Shown: one piece after another, positions 21,409 through 32,429 of the stretch
Layout: each line of letters opens with the position of its first letter
Numbering within the stretch: position 1 is the first letter of the stretch
Assembly (NCBI RefSeq): GCF_024586455.1
Contig: NW_026089623.1
Location: forward strand, 8,280,204-8,344,203
Reading direction: 5' to 3'
From: Bactrocera neohumeralis
Taxonomy: Eukaryota > Arthropoda > Insecta > Diptera > Tephritidae
Length of the DNA: 64,000 nt
Translations under genes and position numbers: made by a program
The notes under the pieces: generated by a model
The model's input: only the letters and a program-made list of their open reading frames with translations
Databases searched by the model: none
Told to the model about the DNA's origin: nothing

Positions 21409-21975
21409 TCTTCTTCTTAATTGGCGTAGACACCGCTTACGCGATTATAGCCGAGTTAACAACAGCGCGCCAGTCGTTTCTTCTTTTCGCTACGTGGCGC
21501 CATTTGGATATTCCAAGCGAAACCAGGTCCTTCTCCACTTGGTCCTTCCAACGGAGTGGAGGTCTTCCTCTTCCTCTGCTTCGCCCGGCGGGTACTGCGT
21601 CGAATACTTTCAGAGCTGGAGTGTTTTCATCCATCCGGACAACATGACCTAGCCAGCGTAGCCGCTGTCTTTTAATTCGCTGAACTATGTCAATGTCGTC
21701 GTATATCTCGTACAGCTCATCGTTCCATCGAATGCGATATTCGCCGTGGCCAATGCGCAAAGGACCATAAATCTTTCGCAGAATTTTTTCTCTCGAAAAG
21801 TCGTAACGTCGACTCATCGGTTGCTGTCATCGCCCAAGCCTCTGCACCATATAGAATTATGAGCGACTTATAGAGTTTAGCTTTTGTTCGTCGAGAGAGG
21901 ACTTTACTTTTCAATTACCTACTCGGTCCGAAGTAGCACCTGTTGACAAGAGCAATCCTGCGTTGGATTTACAAA
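21409..21975 (-). mobile_element. RTE-like LINE, copy 2 (3' end)
   Basis: Minus-strand 3' part of the RTE family: RRTKAKLYKSLII, GPLRIGHGEYRIRWNDELYE, RQRLRWLGHVVRMDENTPAL, GRGRPPLRWKDQVEKDLVSL, GISKWRHVAKRRNDWRAVVN, then a stop. The element ends CAATTAAGAAGAAGAAT, the family's 3' end with GAA repeats. It carries the C-terminal 30 residues that the long copy at 57078-59040 has lost to a 29-bp deletion. It is 5' truncated at about 21975, as is normal for LINEs, and it joins the truncated P-like element. Confidence 0.9.
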
Positions 21976-22312
21976 TAATTACATACAGAAAAAAATTTAT
22001 ATCTATTTATATATTATTCATACTACTCTTATGTTATATACATATATATATATACGTACATATATGGGTATACACAAAATAAAAGGACATATTATACTTA
22101 TTACTAAAAAAAATATTTGCCAGATTTTATTGTTAGTAAAATGTAAATTTGGTTAAATATATATGGCATTCAAACCGGTACATTATTGACACACCCTAAT
22201 ACTGCCGACTACACCTAGAAACATTCAAACGTACTCTGCACAATGCGCAACACATACACACTTCACATGACTTCGCTCTGCCCGCGCATCGCTCATCACA
22301 TATTTTAAATAT
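21976..22312. other. AT-rich spacer with microsatellites
   Basis: Contains ATACATATATATATATACGT near 22040. No gene or recognised repeat is visible. The sequence just before 22313 (ACACATACACACTTCACATG) has no partner in the window. Confidence 0.4.
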
Positions 22313-22470
22313 TGGTTGAAAGCGCGTAGTTCTAGTTTTATTCGTCGCATCGGGTCATGCTATACCTTTTTGGAAAGCTCATTTCACGCGCTAACACGTG
22401 TTTGATTGATTGTCGTTTTAAGTCGTTCGTGAGTTATAGCGTCGCAAACATGGAGCAAAAGAAAGAGAAA

Positions 22471-23526
22471 CAAGTAAGGAAGGGCTAAGTTCGGGTGTCA
22501 CCGAACATTTTATACTCTCGCATGATAAAGTGATAATCGAGATTTCATTATACGTCATTTACATATTTTTCAAATACCGTATTTTTGTTAAGTTTTATTC
22601 CGCTATCATCATTGGTTCCTAATGTACTATATATTATACAGAGAAGGCATCAGATGGAATTCAAAATAGCGTTATATTGGAAGAAGGCGTGGTTGTGAAC
22701 CGATTTCACCTATATTTCGTACATGTCATCAGGGTGTTAAGAAAATATTATATACCGAATTTCATTGAAATCGGTATAGTAGTTCCTGAGATATGGTTTT
22801 TGGTCCATAAGTGGGCGAGGCCACGCCCATTTTCAATTTTTAAAAAATCCTGAATGCAGCTTTCTTCTGCAATTTCTTCCGTAAAATTTAGTGTTTCTGA
22901 CGTTTTTTGTTAGTCGGTTAACGCACTTTTAGTGATTTTCAACATAACCTTTGTATGGGAGGTGGGCGTGGTTATTATCCGATTTCTTCCATTTTTGAAC
23001 TGTATATGGAAATGCCTGAAGGAAACGACTCTATAAAGTTTTGTTGACATAGCTATAGCAGTTTCCGAGATATGTACAAAAAACTTACTAGGGGGCGGGG
23101 CCACGCCCACTTTTCCAAAAAATGGCGTCCAAATATGCCCCTCCCTAATGCGATCCCTTGTGCCAAATTTCACTTTAATATCTTTATTTATGGCTTAGTT
23201 ATGATACTTTATAGGTTTTCGGTTTCCGCCGTTTTGTGGGCGTGGCAGTAGGCCGATTTTGCCCATCTTCGAACTTAACCTTCTTATGGAGCCAAGGAAT
23301 ACGTGTACCAAGTTTCATCATGATATCTCAATTTTTACTCAAGTTACAGCTTGCACGGACGGACGGACGGACAGACAGACATCCAGATTTCGACTCTACT
23401 CGTCACCCTGATCACTTTGGTATATATAACCCTATATCTGACTCTTTTAGTTTAAGGACTAACAAACAACCGTTATTTGAACAAAACTATAAGACTCTCC
23501 TTAGCAACATTGTTCCGAGAGTATAA
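22471..23526 (+). repeat. Dispersed repeat A, copy 3, with exact boundaries
   Basis: Inserted in the mariner transposase ORF. Begins CAAGTAAGGAAGGGCTAAGT, then TTCGGGTGTCACCGAACATT and TTATACTCTCGCA. It contains two GGGCG-GGCCACGCCCA blocks (near 22812 and 23092), a GGACGGACGGACGGACAGAC tract at about 23356, and GACTAACAAACAACCGTTAT, and it ends TTGTTCCGAGAGTATAA. Comparison with the empty site at 15790 shows that exactly 1056 bp were added with at most a one- or two-base duplication. No ORF has the look of a protein. This is the reference copy for the family. Confidence 0.85.
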
Positions 23527-24523
23527 ATACGGCATATTTTACAGTACTACTACGATACAGGCAAAAATGCATCTCAAGCCGCCAATAAAATTTGTCCAGT
23601 TTATGGACCCGATACAGTTTCCATTTCCCCCGCACAACGATGGTTTCAACGTTTTCTTTCTGGTGTAGAGGTGGTCGAAGATGCGCCACGCTCCGAAAGG
23701 CCAGTCGTCGAAAATTGCGATAAAATCGCTGAATTGGTCGAAAGAGACCGGTATAGTAGCAGCCGTAGCATCGGTCAAGAGCAGGGAATGAGTCATCAAA
23801 CCGTTATAAACCATTTGAAGAAGCTTGTAGTCACTAAGAAGCTCGATGTATGGGTGCCACACGAATTGACGCAAAAAAACATCTTTGACCGTATCGACGC
23901 TTGCGAATCGCTTCTGAATCGCAACAAAATCGACCCGTTTTTGAAGCGTATGGTGACTGGCGATGAAAAATGGATCACTTACGATAACGTAAGGCGTAAA
24001 CGGTCTTGGTCGAAAAGCGGTGAAGACGTTGGCCAAGCCTGCATTGACGGCCAGGAAGGTTCTTCTGAGTGTTTGGTGGGATTGGCAGGGAATAATCCAC
24101 TATGAGCTGTTGTCCTAAGGCCAAACGCTCAATTCGGACCTGTACTGCCAACAACTGGACCGCTTGAAGGCAGCACTCATGCAGAAGAGGCCATCTTTGA
24201 TCAACAGAGGCCGAATTGTCTTCCATCAGGACAACGCCAGGCCACACACATCTTTAGTGACGCGCCAGAAGCTCCAGGAGCTCGGATGGGAGGTTGTTTT
24301 GCATCCACCGTATAGTCCGGGTCTCGCACCAAGTGATTACCACCTGTTTCTGTCCATGGCGAACGCGTTTGGTAGTCTGAAGTTGGCCACAAGAGAGTCC
24401 TGTGAAAATTGGCTCTCCGAATTTTCTGCCAATAGGGAAGCGAGCTTCTATGAGAGGGGCATTATGAAGTTGGCATCTCGTTGGGAATGCGTCATCGAAC
24501 AAAACGGCGCATATTTGGCTTGA
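23527..24523 (+). pseudogene. Mariner M2 transposase (DD34D), frameshifted
   Basis: Open from 23527 to 24105, continuing MEQKKEK from the other side of repeat A: IRHILQYYYDTGKNASQAAN, RWFQRFLSGVEVVEDAPRSE, MSHQTVINHLKKLVVTKKLD, VWVPHELTQKN, and MVTGDEKWITYDN with the first Asp. A frameshift near 24020-24050 and a stop at 24114-24116 follow. From 24164 it reads KAALMQKRPSLINRGRIVFH, QDNARPHTSLVTRQKLQELG, PPYSPGLAPSDYHLFLSMA and a normal C-terminus ending NGAYLA. 34 residues separate the last two Asp, as in classical mariners. All three Asp are present, so only frame damage and the repeat A insertion kill it. Confidence 0.9.
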
Positions 24524-24600
24524 ATCGCGTTATTGTAACCAATTTTATGAACAATTGAAAATTCAATAAAATACCGCAAGATTTTTTTGACAACCTATTA

Positions 24601-25098
24601 TGTAACGTAAGAATTCAACAGTCTTTATTTGACGAAACCTTCAATGAATTGCAATCATATTTGGTATGGTATCTTATTTATTTATATTGTTTTATAGCCG
24701 ATAAATTTATTTATTGTAGTTTCATGGCTACATTTTGCTTAAAGACCAAAATATTTATATTAAAATTAACCCAATTAGGAAAGAGGTTTATATCAAGGTA
24801 ATTTCTTTCATATACACTTAAATTATTCAAAATATCACATTTATTGATATTATTATCAAAATAAGGTCCGGAATTCTTTGGAGCAGCGTAAAGTTCACAA
24901 GTAATAACGAATATCATTATATGCAGTATTTAATTAGCGAGTTATCGCATTTTTAATGGTTACCATACGATTTCTCAAATTTTAATGCTGTACATACAGG
25001 TAAAAGGTAGTATCAATAGCATTCCTCCTTAGTACTGTGATAATTTGCGAGAGTTGTACGTTAAATTTATATGCTTTTTGCAGCCCTCAGATGTTCTA
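24601..25098. other. Unassigned intronic stretch
   Basis: AT-rich. A minus-strand frame at 24711-24917 has no family signature and no splice context. Nothing else is recognised. Confidence 0.4.
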
Positions 25099-26640
25099 AC
25101 CTTTGAGAATACAGTTTGTTGTTTTAATTTTGCAATGATCCGATTCCATTCATCTGTAACTCAAATCTCACTTGGGTGCCAAGGAACACTTATACCAAGC
25201 ACCGTCGCGATATCTAAATTTTTTTATCAAGTTATTGCTCACCCGGAATCCGATTCACCTTGTAATCTTGATCATATATGTATATGGTATATAGAGCTCT
25301 ATATACAAACATTTCATACCATATTTAGTTTATGTTTTGCAATTTTTTCCTTATTTCTAATTCCAGTCTTATTGTCTATTTCTAAATGTTGACTTTATCG
25401 ACTTTGTTTGCAAATTCAACTTCTAATTCAGTTACTGGCGCTGGACTCGTTGCATTTGTGTTAGGTCCACCTGAATTCAATTGCTTGTTGGCTCTCCCTC
25501 GCATCATTATATCAACAAAATTTGCAAAGGACAAATATTTTCGACACTTTCTACGGCAACGTGAAAATATGTGAAATGAGATGAGCTTTTGTTGACTACT
25601 TAAAGAGGGATAACTCACTAACTAAACATGATAGGGAAAATAAAAATTATACACAATTTCGGTGCATATACGTAATATCATAATGAGTGAAATCGGACAA
25701 ACACAACGCCTACTTTCTTTAAATCACAATTTTAAATCCCATCTCAATCTGTGAAAAAATCAAGTACCAAATAAACTATAGGAATAAAACTTTTAAGAAA
25801 GAGTTTATTTGAAACATACAACTTACCCTTGTGCCAAAAAGGGGTAAAATCGGGTCAACACTTTCTCTATACCCCATACTCGTATCAAACATTTCGAAAT
25901 TCAGATTAACTATATCGTAGATATCGGACAATTTGTGAGTTAATATAACAAAGAGAGCATCTCGTTCTAATAATACTTGTAGTGTTTGCCCCCATATATG
26001 TATGTAGTTACTTAATAAAGAATTTTAAAAAATCCGTTCGACTTTATACCTTATGTAACATATTAGTGAGATATCCTATTGAAAGTTTGCGTGCATTTTT
26101 TTCCGGTAATTGTATATCGTGTTACCAAAAATTGATAATATTGATAAATCGGATTAATAGTAAACTTAGCTTGGGAGCTTAGCTTATAGTGAGTATACCG
26201 CATATATCCGTCAATATCTCAATCTTAGGGAAATTAAGTGAATTTATAATACAATATTAGATGTACCATATTTTAATGCAGAATTACCACAGCTCATGTA
26301 GACTATATACAATTATATATATTTTTGTTATGATAACTAAATTTATGCCAATCGTTAAATCAAACATTCCCCTTGCCCAAAATACACGATAGTGTTCCGA
26401 CTTTTATCCTTACTGTAAACTTTTTATGTCGGTCAATATGCCCTGAAAATAGCAAAAATACGTCTAGACTTGGGTCTAAGTCTCATATCCCAAATATAGT
26501 GAACATTCATCCCATGGTTGATGTTTTTCTCATATACGCAAAATTAAATTTTACTCCTATCTATATATCATTTGAGTTAATTAAGTTGATTTTAATGTAA
26601 CAGTAATATACAATATACGATTGTAATCCTCTCACACTTC
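25099..26640. repeat. Cluster of repeat A fragments
   Basis: At 25125-25300 (+) blocks such as CCGATTCCATTCATCTGTAA, CTTATACCAAGCACCGTCGC and TTGTAATCTTGATCATATAT match the 3' half of repeat A. At about 25640-26200 the minus strand matches its 5' half: AAGTAGGCGTTGTGTTTGTC and GTTGACCCGATTTTACC, the latter shared with 36260-36280. Around 26390-26520 further minus-strand traces remain. Between them, 25382-25618 holds a chance frame. None of this codes for protein. Confidence 0.5.
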
Positions 26641-27114
26641 ATTTACTAAAGTTTAATTTAAAAGGAAGATTTTTTTTATAAAATTTTAGCTGACACGAAC
26701 TAAACCAATGTAATAAAACTAATTCTGCGTTTATGGATAGAAGTCAATTTTGTTAAAGTATGTAGCTCAAGTTGCGTATTTTATTTTTGCATTGTGATAC
26801 TTATTATTTACGAGACTATAGAAATTGTGTACAAAATTTAAAGCTCGATATAAGAGAACATTATAATATTAAGTTTGCAGATGTCACAGTACCATCAAGA
26901 ATCGGGTGAGAATAACACAACTTACATGGAACTTCCTTAAATGCAAATATCCAATTCGCTACATAACTTCAAGTATAATATATCTGTATTTCTTTTAAAT
27001 GCAGTTCACTTTTTAAATTTTTATTACGATATTCTATATGTAGCATTTGATATATGTATATGTATATCTAAATACAGTAAAGATATTATAGTTATAATTT
27101 TTTATTAATAATAG

Positions 27115-28654
27115 ATACGAAGGAGAGTGGTATAATAACAAGAAACATGGCTACGGTGTAACTACATTCCGAGACGGTTCATTTGAAGAAGGGAAATATA
27201 AGAATAATATTTTAATGACAAGCCAAAAGAAGAAGCATTTGTTTCTTGCGCGATCACGTAAATTTCGAGATCGCATCAACGTAGCTGTAAATTCGGCACA
27301 AAGGTCGTTAAAAATGGCAATGCAAAGGTCTGATATTGCCATTTCACGTACTTCAACTGCATCTGACAGAGCGCAAAATGCCGACATTGCAGCTGATAAA
27401 GCCCGCATTGATTGTGAAATCGCTGTTAGTATGGCGCGTGAATTTGCTCCTGATTTTAAGCCATCAGTTTTAGAGAGGTTTCAAAAACTTTTTTCTCGAA
27501 ATCACTTTAAATTAGGTCATTTGAGGGGAAACTGCTCTTCATTACCTTATAATGAAAATAGTAGATCATCAAATAAAAGAGGATTCTTACTAAAAGAATT
27601 GAATGAACCGGATCTCAATGTGTCTCTTCGACAGCAATCGGATATTTTGTCTAATTCTCTACCCCCACAAAAGCTACATGTAACGCCACAAACAGATTTT
27701 GCCCATTTAGTTAATCAACCAAGTCAATTCGGTAACAGTTCTTTTGCTCATATTAATCCTTCACAAATCAATGATGAACAATCGAAGCAGTATCAAGAAA
27801 ATATTCAACCTGATTTTATTAGAAACATTGAGATGCAAGTTCACAATTTGAATGAAGAAAATAGCACTTCACCACACATCCACAGAATGGGAAAAAATTA
27901 CATCGCAGTTGGACAAAATCAAACCAATACTTCTGTCAACAGTTATATTTCGAACGCTAATTCCGACCAATTGGATGGCTATATGTACAATAACTCTGAG
28001 CGCAGAACTAACTTATTGTCAAATAACTCAACAACAAATTATAGTGAACAACTAAAATCTCATCAGCAAAATTCTACACAAACATTCACGCAGCCATTGT
28101 CTAATCAACTTTCCCAATTTTATCGAACGTCACCACAAAAAAAAGAAATATTAGGAGAAACAAGAAAAACAACAAGGCCACCTCCACTCTGTGAAACTGG
28201 TCAACAGTTATCTATTGATTACTTTGACCACTATAAGAAGCCTCCTAGTCGAGACTCATCCACCGATCGATATGCTCGGGCAGCTAGCCACATTAGCTCA
28301 CGCCAACCTTCGATTGATCAATCAATACCTTCACAATCACGAAATATGCCATCGCCTAATAAGGAAATTAGACAACGAGAGGGCTCACATAATCCAGATA
28401 ATGTATCGAAATCTGTTAATAATAAAATAATGACTAATATGTCAAATCAAATGCTAAATGCGGTAGAAAAAAGACCGTCAATAAATCAACCTTTCGAAGA
28501 TGTTCTTTTGTATCAGCGAACATTAGGTCAAGATATTATTCCTTCCGCAGTTACTCCTAAACGAACCGAAAGCTTGTATACTCCTGCCAAAGTTTTTATT
28601 CCAAAAGGGACCACGGTTAACTCTAACAACTATACAGGAAACAAACCAGTAAAG
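27115..28654 (+). CDS. jp: Junctophilin, exon D (last MORN repeat, helical region, divergent region)
   Basis: Acceptor TTAATAATAG at 27105-27114. The first base completes the Lys codon of exon C, and 513 codons follow without a stop up to the donor GTATGT at 28655. It opens with YEGEWYNNKKHGYGVTTFRD (MORN motif) and GSFEEGKYKNNIL. Next comes the conserved segment SQKKKHLFLARSRKFRDRIN and an Ala-rich, probably alpha-helical segment to about residue 120 (ISRTSTASDRAQNADIAADK, EFAPDFKPSVLERFQKL). The remaining roughly 390 residues are rich in Asn, Gln and Ser and probably disordered, matching the divergent region of junctophilins. The open frame runs on past the donor to 28705, but the perfect AAAG/GTATGT donor makes that extension intronic. 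The C-terminal transmembrane anchor must lie in a later exon not seen here. Confidence 0.93.
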
Positions 28655-29600
28655 GTATGTATATTTATTTCTTTGCCAATTATATCAATCATTCTCCATA
28701 GATAGGCAAAATTTTGATGACTAGGGTTTTAAACATATAATACATAAAAGCGAGTATTTATCCATACAATTATTTCTGAACACATTTAATTAGTATTAAG
28801 GTAATTTGTATTTCACTAGTTACCTTGAGCTTTATTGGTTGCATAATTCTTTGTATAACACCAAAATTCGACACATCTTAAAAACATATTGGCTTAAGCA
28901 GTTCCCAGTAATACATAAGTATGTACATATGTATGTACTCTTCTATTAATCAATTAGTCAAAATTCATTGTTTTGAAATTTTGAAGCGTAAAAGCTTAAT
29001 TTTCCTGGATCACAACTTTGCTTCTTTCACTGAAATAACAATAAGGTGTAAAACTCTCAGTATTGTTATGTGGTATGCGTTGTTCGTTAAATTTGTTACA
29101 GCTTGTCAATTGTGAATGCACATTTCTACGCCATTTGTTAATCGTTGAAATTTCCAAAATATCAAGTAAGATTTTTAGTTGTTTCTTAAAGCTATTGCAC
29201 CAATACATGTACTGACCAGATTCGGCGGAACGCTCTGAAATAATGCGAAATATAGTACTTTCAGTAAACTATCTTTTTGCATTGGATGTCATAAACATAC
29301 ATATGTATATTCTCTTAAATAATAATAAGTAGTGTGCGGCTACCAGATAAAGATTCGCGATGTGGTTGTTGGTTACTGTGGTTCTACTCAGGATTCAAAA
29401 ATATTAACAAATTGTTCATTTTTAAAAACCGCTCTAATTGTTTTTCGGGACAGAAAAGGTTAGCTGTTAATTCTGCATATCCACTTAACAATATTATAAT
29501 ATCTCCGTAAAGAAGTATAGTATGGTAATGCTCAACAACTTGAATCAGAAAAAAGTAAAAAGTTTAATTTACAGTCCAGTAAGTACAGTGTTGGAGTAGC
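28655..29600 (+). other. Junctophilin intron start, nothing recognised
   Basis: AT-rich intron after the GTATGT donor. Short frames at 28921-29208 on both strands lack family signatures. ACATATGTATGTAC words occur near 28922 and 29299. Confidence 0.5.
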
Positions 29601-29774
29601 TTTGGTGTATTAAAAGGCGGTTTCTGTAGCCTAAAGCAATTGAGAATGGCTATCCGCAATAAAGAAAGACTAAAATTCTGTAATAAATGGATTCTAGTTT
29701 ATTGTATTCTCCATAATATTTTAATTGATGACACGGACTTTGGGGTATTAGTGGAATATCCTTGAATGCTTCCG
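29601..29774 (+). pseudogene. Harbinger transposase C-terminal remnant
   Basis: Reads FGVLKGGFCSLKQLRMAIRN, then KERLKFCNKWILVYCILHNI and LIDDTDFGVLVEYP, then a stop. The pattern FGxLKxRFxxL and C-x2-LHN-x-LID is the end of the HARBI1-like DDE transposase. The rest of the gene is not readable around it. No terminal repeats were found, and its sequence differs from the two Harbinger elements at 8188-10034. Confidence 0.7.
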
Positions 29775-30319
29775 ACGAATTTGAAGACGTAGGCACAATT
29801 AGTTTAGAAATGAAAAAGAAGTGCTGTACAACCTTACGTTTCAGTATAATTCACCTTTTTAAAACAAAACTTTTTATTGATGAATTCTTATTATAAATAA
29901 TATATTTGTATTTACTATTTATTGGTCTTTGTTATGCTATTTTTCTTTAATACGTTTACTATAAATTTAAAATTCTTTTTACTCTAATTAAGGTTTTCTT
30001 ATTTCGAGGTCCTAGGCCAACGTTTGTTTTTCTAGCTTTTGTTGGTCATGTAACAGGCGTATTTCTCATTATCAACTCTTTGTTGTTCTATGTTCAGGCG
30101 CATTTCATAATAAGAAGCTCTTTTTTATTTTAATATGAGCGAGATTGCTTAGACTGTCTCATGGTTTGCGAGTTTTAAATTTTGCTCCAAGTGATCGTTT
30201 AGGGCGGGGAGTTGATACGTCTAACTGGGAAAGTGCTGACTCAGGTAATAATTCAATGGAAGCCTCCAACTCAAGGTGTAGATCTAACAAAGGAAAAGCC
30301 GATGCTATTGGTAACCACT
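29775..30319. other. Unassigned intronic stretch
   Basis: AT-rich. The frame that starts at 30145 on the + strand runs into the MITE at 30320 and has no family signature. Nothing else is seen. Confidence 0.4.
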
Positions 30320-30323
30320 TTAA

Positions 30324-30743
30324 CACGTTCGCGGACGCAAAAAATTTTAGGGAGCTGCAAAAATATACAGGCAATTATTTTTGAAACTAGTTGTAATATC
30401 CGAAATCTAATTAGACATATATTATAATAGTAGTCAGAACATCGTATTTTAACCGTTATATACAATGAATGCTATAGCATAGCATCCACGACGATATAGA
30501 TACTATTTTTCAACCAGAATGACGTGAGGAAATTTGTAAATACACGGAGAAAAGATAAAATAATATGAAACTATCTAATGAACCAATTGGTCATTATTTT
30601 GAAATGTGTATTAATTACAAAAACTTAAGATTTTATAAAATTAAATGAATAAAAATTGGCTTTAAAATTTGAATGCTATAGCATTCACGTCATTTTGCAT
30701 CATTATGAAAATGAATGCTATAGCATTCACGTCCGCGAACGTG
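30324..30743. mobile_element. MITE with TTAA target duplication (piggyBac type)
   Basis: Ends are the perfect inverted repeats CACGTTCGCGGACG and CGTCCGCGAACGTG. TTAA flanks both sides (30320-30323 and 30744-30747), the target site of piggyBac-like elements. The length is 420 bp, with no coding capacity. Inside are copies of the palindrome AATGCTATAGCATT: complete at about 30671 and 30711, and altered at about 30465. Two are followed by CACGTC, so the right half is a subterminal direct repeat. Confidence 0.85.
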
Positions 30744-30929
30744 TTAAGAAAACTTTTAAGACTTACATACGTCGCAATTGTGACTATCAGCGTTAGAATG
30801 TTCAGTATACTCTCAACTGTCCATGTCAAATAGATAAATCAATATTTTTTGGTTATTAATATTTAGATAATATTATTGCATGGGCAATCAAATTAAAGAA
30901 TTGTCTAACATTTTCAGCACTAATACTTA

Positions 30930-31900
30930 ACCGTGGTTTTAGGCGAAGCCACTATAACAAGCCCGAGAACAAAATATCTCTTGCAGACCAATAAGACTGC
31001 TGACAATATTATCCAAAATATTTATAAGAATATTTCTTTGATGATTATTGTCAATTATAATATCTCTTCAAGGAACTACAGGAGCGCCAGAATAGTGCCA
31101 CAGAATCGTTCAGATCATATTTAAATACCTAGAATAGAAACAGTACTGTTTAGCAGTTTTCTTAGATATTCAACAAACTTTTGACAGAGTCTGGCCCGAC
31201 AGGCTGTTATGTAAAATAAATTATACTGCCAGCTTCACTTTATCTATTTCTTAGGTCATTATGACATTAGATTAGACATTTCTATGCTAAAATTAATGAT
31301 GGCTCATCCGACATACATATATGAAATCAAAGCACGTGTTCCGCATAACTGGTGCCACATGCACAGATAACACCATCATATTTGCATCTGCTTATTCCAG
31401 AAAGGAAGCTTCTGAAACTTATCAAAAACAACTGAACGAATGCATGGTAAATGCAGCAAAATCAGCACATCTTCACCATGAAAACTGCAGATTGCCCTTG
31501 CATCAAACGTAAGGAAATAACCATTTCAAAATGCACTAGCGTTAAGTACCTCGGGACTCTTAGACAGAAGACTGACCTGGCAGCAACACATAAAAAACAA
31601 ACAAGATCAGCTTAGAATCAAGACCAGAAAAATTTACTAGTTACTGGGTCAAAAATCGGAACTTAGTTTCAAGGCAAGATGATCTTACATAAAAGCATTT
31701 TAAAACCGGTGTGTTCATACGGAATCCAAATATGGGGAACTGCAAATAAAACTCTCAGGTTAATCGAAAACGATTCGTGGTACATCAAAAACATTAACTA
31801 ATATGAAGACCTTGAAATAAATATGATGAAGTGCGAGATTCAAAAACTGAGTTCAAGTTTTAAATCGACTAAACTATTACCCTCGCATATTTACATGCCA
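30930..31900 (+). pseudogene. Jockey-like LINE remnant, reverse transcriptase
   Basis: The + strand reads decayed reverse transcriptase blocks. A weak FLDIQQTFDRVWPDRLL-like block is at about 31155-31210, and TDNTIIFASAYSRKEASETY is at 31375-31435 (the ADDTAI box has lost both Asp context residues and reads TDNTII). CTSVKYLGT is at about 31535, and KSILKPVCSYGIQIWGTANK is at 31690-31750. Stops and frameshifts are frequent. It resembles the jockey-group LINE at 45191-48450 in general form but is another, older copy. Confidence 0.7.
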
Positions 31901-32089
31901 TCAACCTACTTAATAGCAGTGAAGATACTCGATGTATGCAAAGGCTGCATTCCTTAGACTTATCATATATGTAGGTCATAAGTTTAACTGCACTGAATAA
32001 GTTGTAAAGTAATACTAGCTTTAAGCGAATCGTGACAAATAGAACAAATCTTATACTTAAAATATATTTAATGGGCAAATTGCAATTTC

Positions 32090-32262
32090 AGTATCAGCGC
32101 AATTCTTTAGATATAATTATATTTGCTTATTGTAAAATAAAAACAAAAGATTTAAACTAAAGTTTTGCCAACACCTTAAGGTTTTTCCCTGGTCTTGATG
32201 GTGGCAAGTTGCAATGTCTTAAACACTACGTTTTACTTGAATTTAGCCCTTCCTTACTTGTT
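32090..32262 (-). repeat. Repeat A 5' end fragment
   Basis: The minus strand begins AAACAAGTAAGGAAGGGCTA at 32262-32243 and continues to GACATTGCAACTTGCCACCA and CCAGGGAAAAACCTTAAGG. It is the first part of a repeat A copy, truncated to the left. Confidence 0.65.
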
Positions 32263-32429
32263 TATTATATAATTTTGTCAACACCTGAAAGCCAATCATG
32301 AGAAAATTTGGATCTTGCAAATCGTGAGAGAAGCAAATGTTCGATTCCTTAATGTGCAGAAGAACTATACACACCCCGGTGTTTGACCGATCAAAGTAGC
32401 ACGAAGAGAGAGCAGAGAGCGAAGTAATT

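Larger units (their letters stand above)
22313..24600 (+). mobile_element. Mariner family M2, long copy split by repeat A
   Basis: The 3' end is TACCGCAAGATTTTTTTGAC AACCTA at 24573-24600, the inverted partner of 15451. The 5' untranslated part matches 15845-15970 inverted, but the 5' terminal repeat is not preserved. The transposase starts at ATGGAGCAAAAG (22450) and is interrupted after seven codons by repeat A (22471-23526). It then continues at 23527. The TA-type 3' flank and the family-typical AAAAAAGTCTTGCGGT repeats identify it as Tc1/mariner. It resembles the cecropia/Hsmar1 group in transposase sequence, which is a family-level inference. Confidence 0.9.

Noticed and set aside
25382..25618. 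Minus-strand frame with a Pro/Asn-rich stretch
   Set aside because: Lies between repeat A fragments and has no family signature.
27151..27408. Minus-strand frame opposite exon D of junctophilin
   Set aside because: Shadow of a conserved coding exon.
28655..28705. Extension of junctophilin exon D to the stop at 28705 as the true C-terminus
   Set aside because: A perfect AAAG/GTATGT donor lies at 28654/28655 and the added residues are hydrophobic AT-rich translation; kept only as a possible minor isoform in the findings.
30145..30384. 79-codon + strand frame considered as a possible later junctophilin exon
   Set aside because: No membrane segment, no convincing acceptor, and its end runs into the TTAA MITE terminal repeat.
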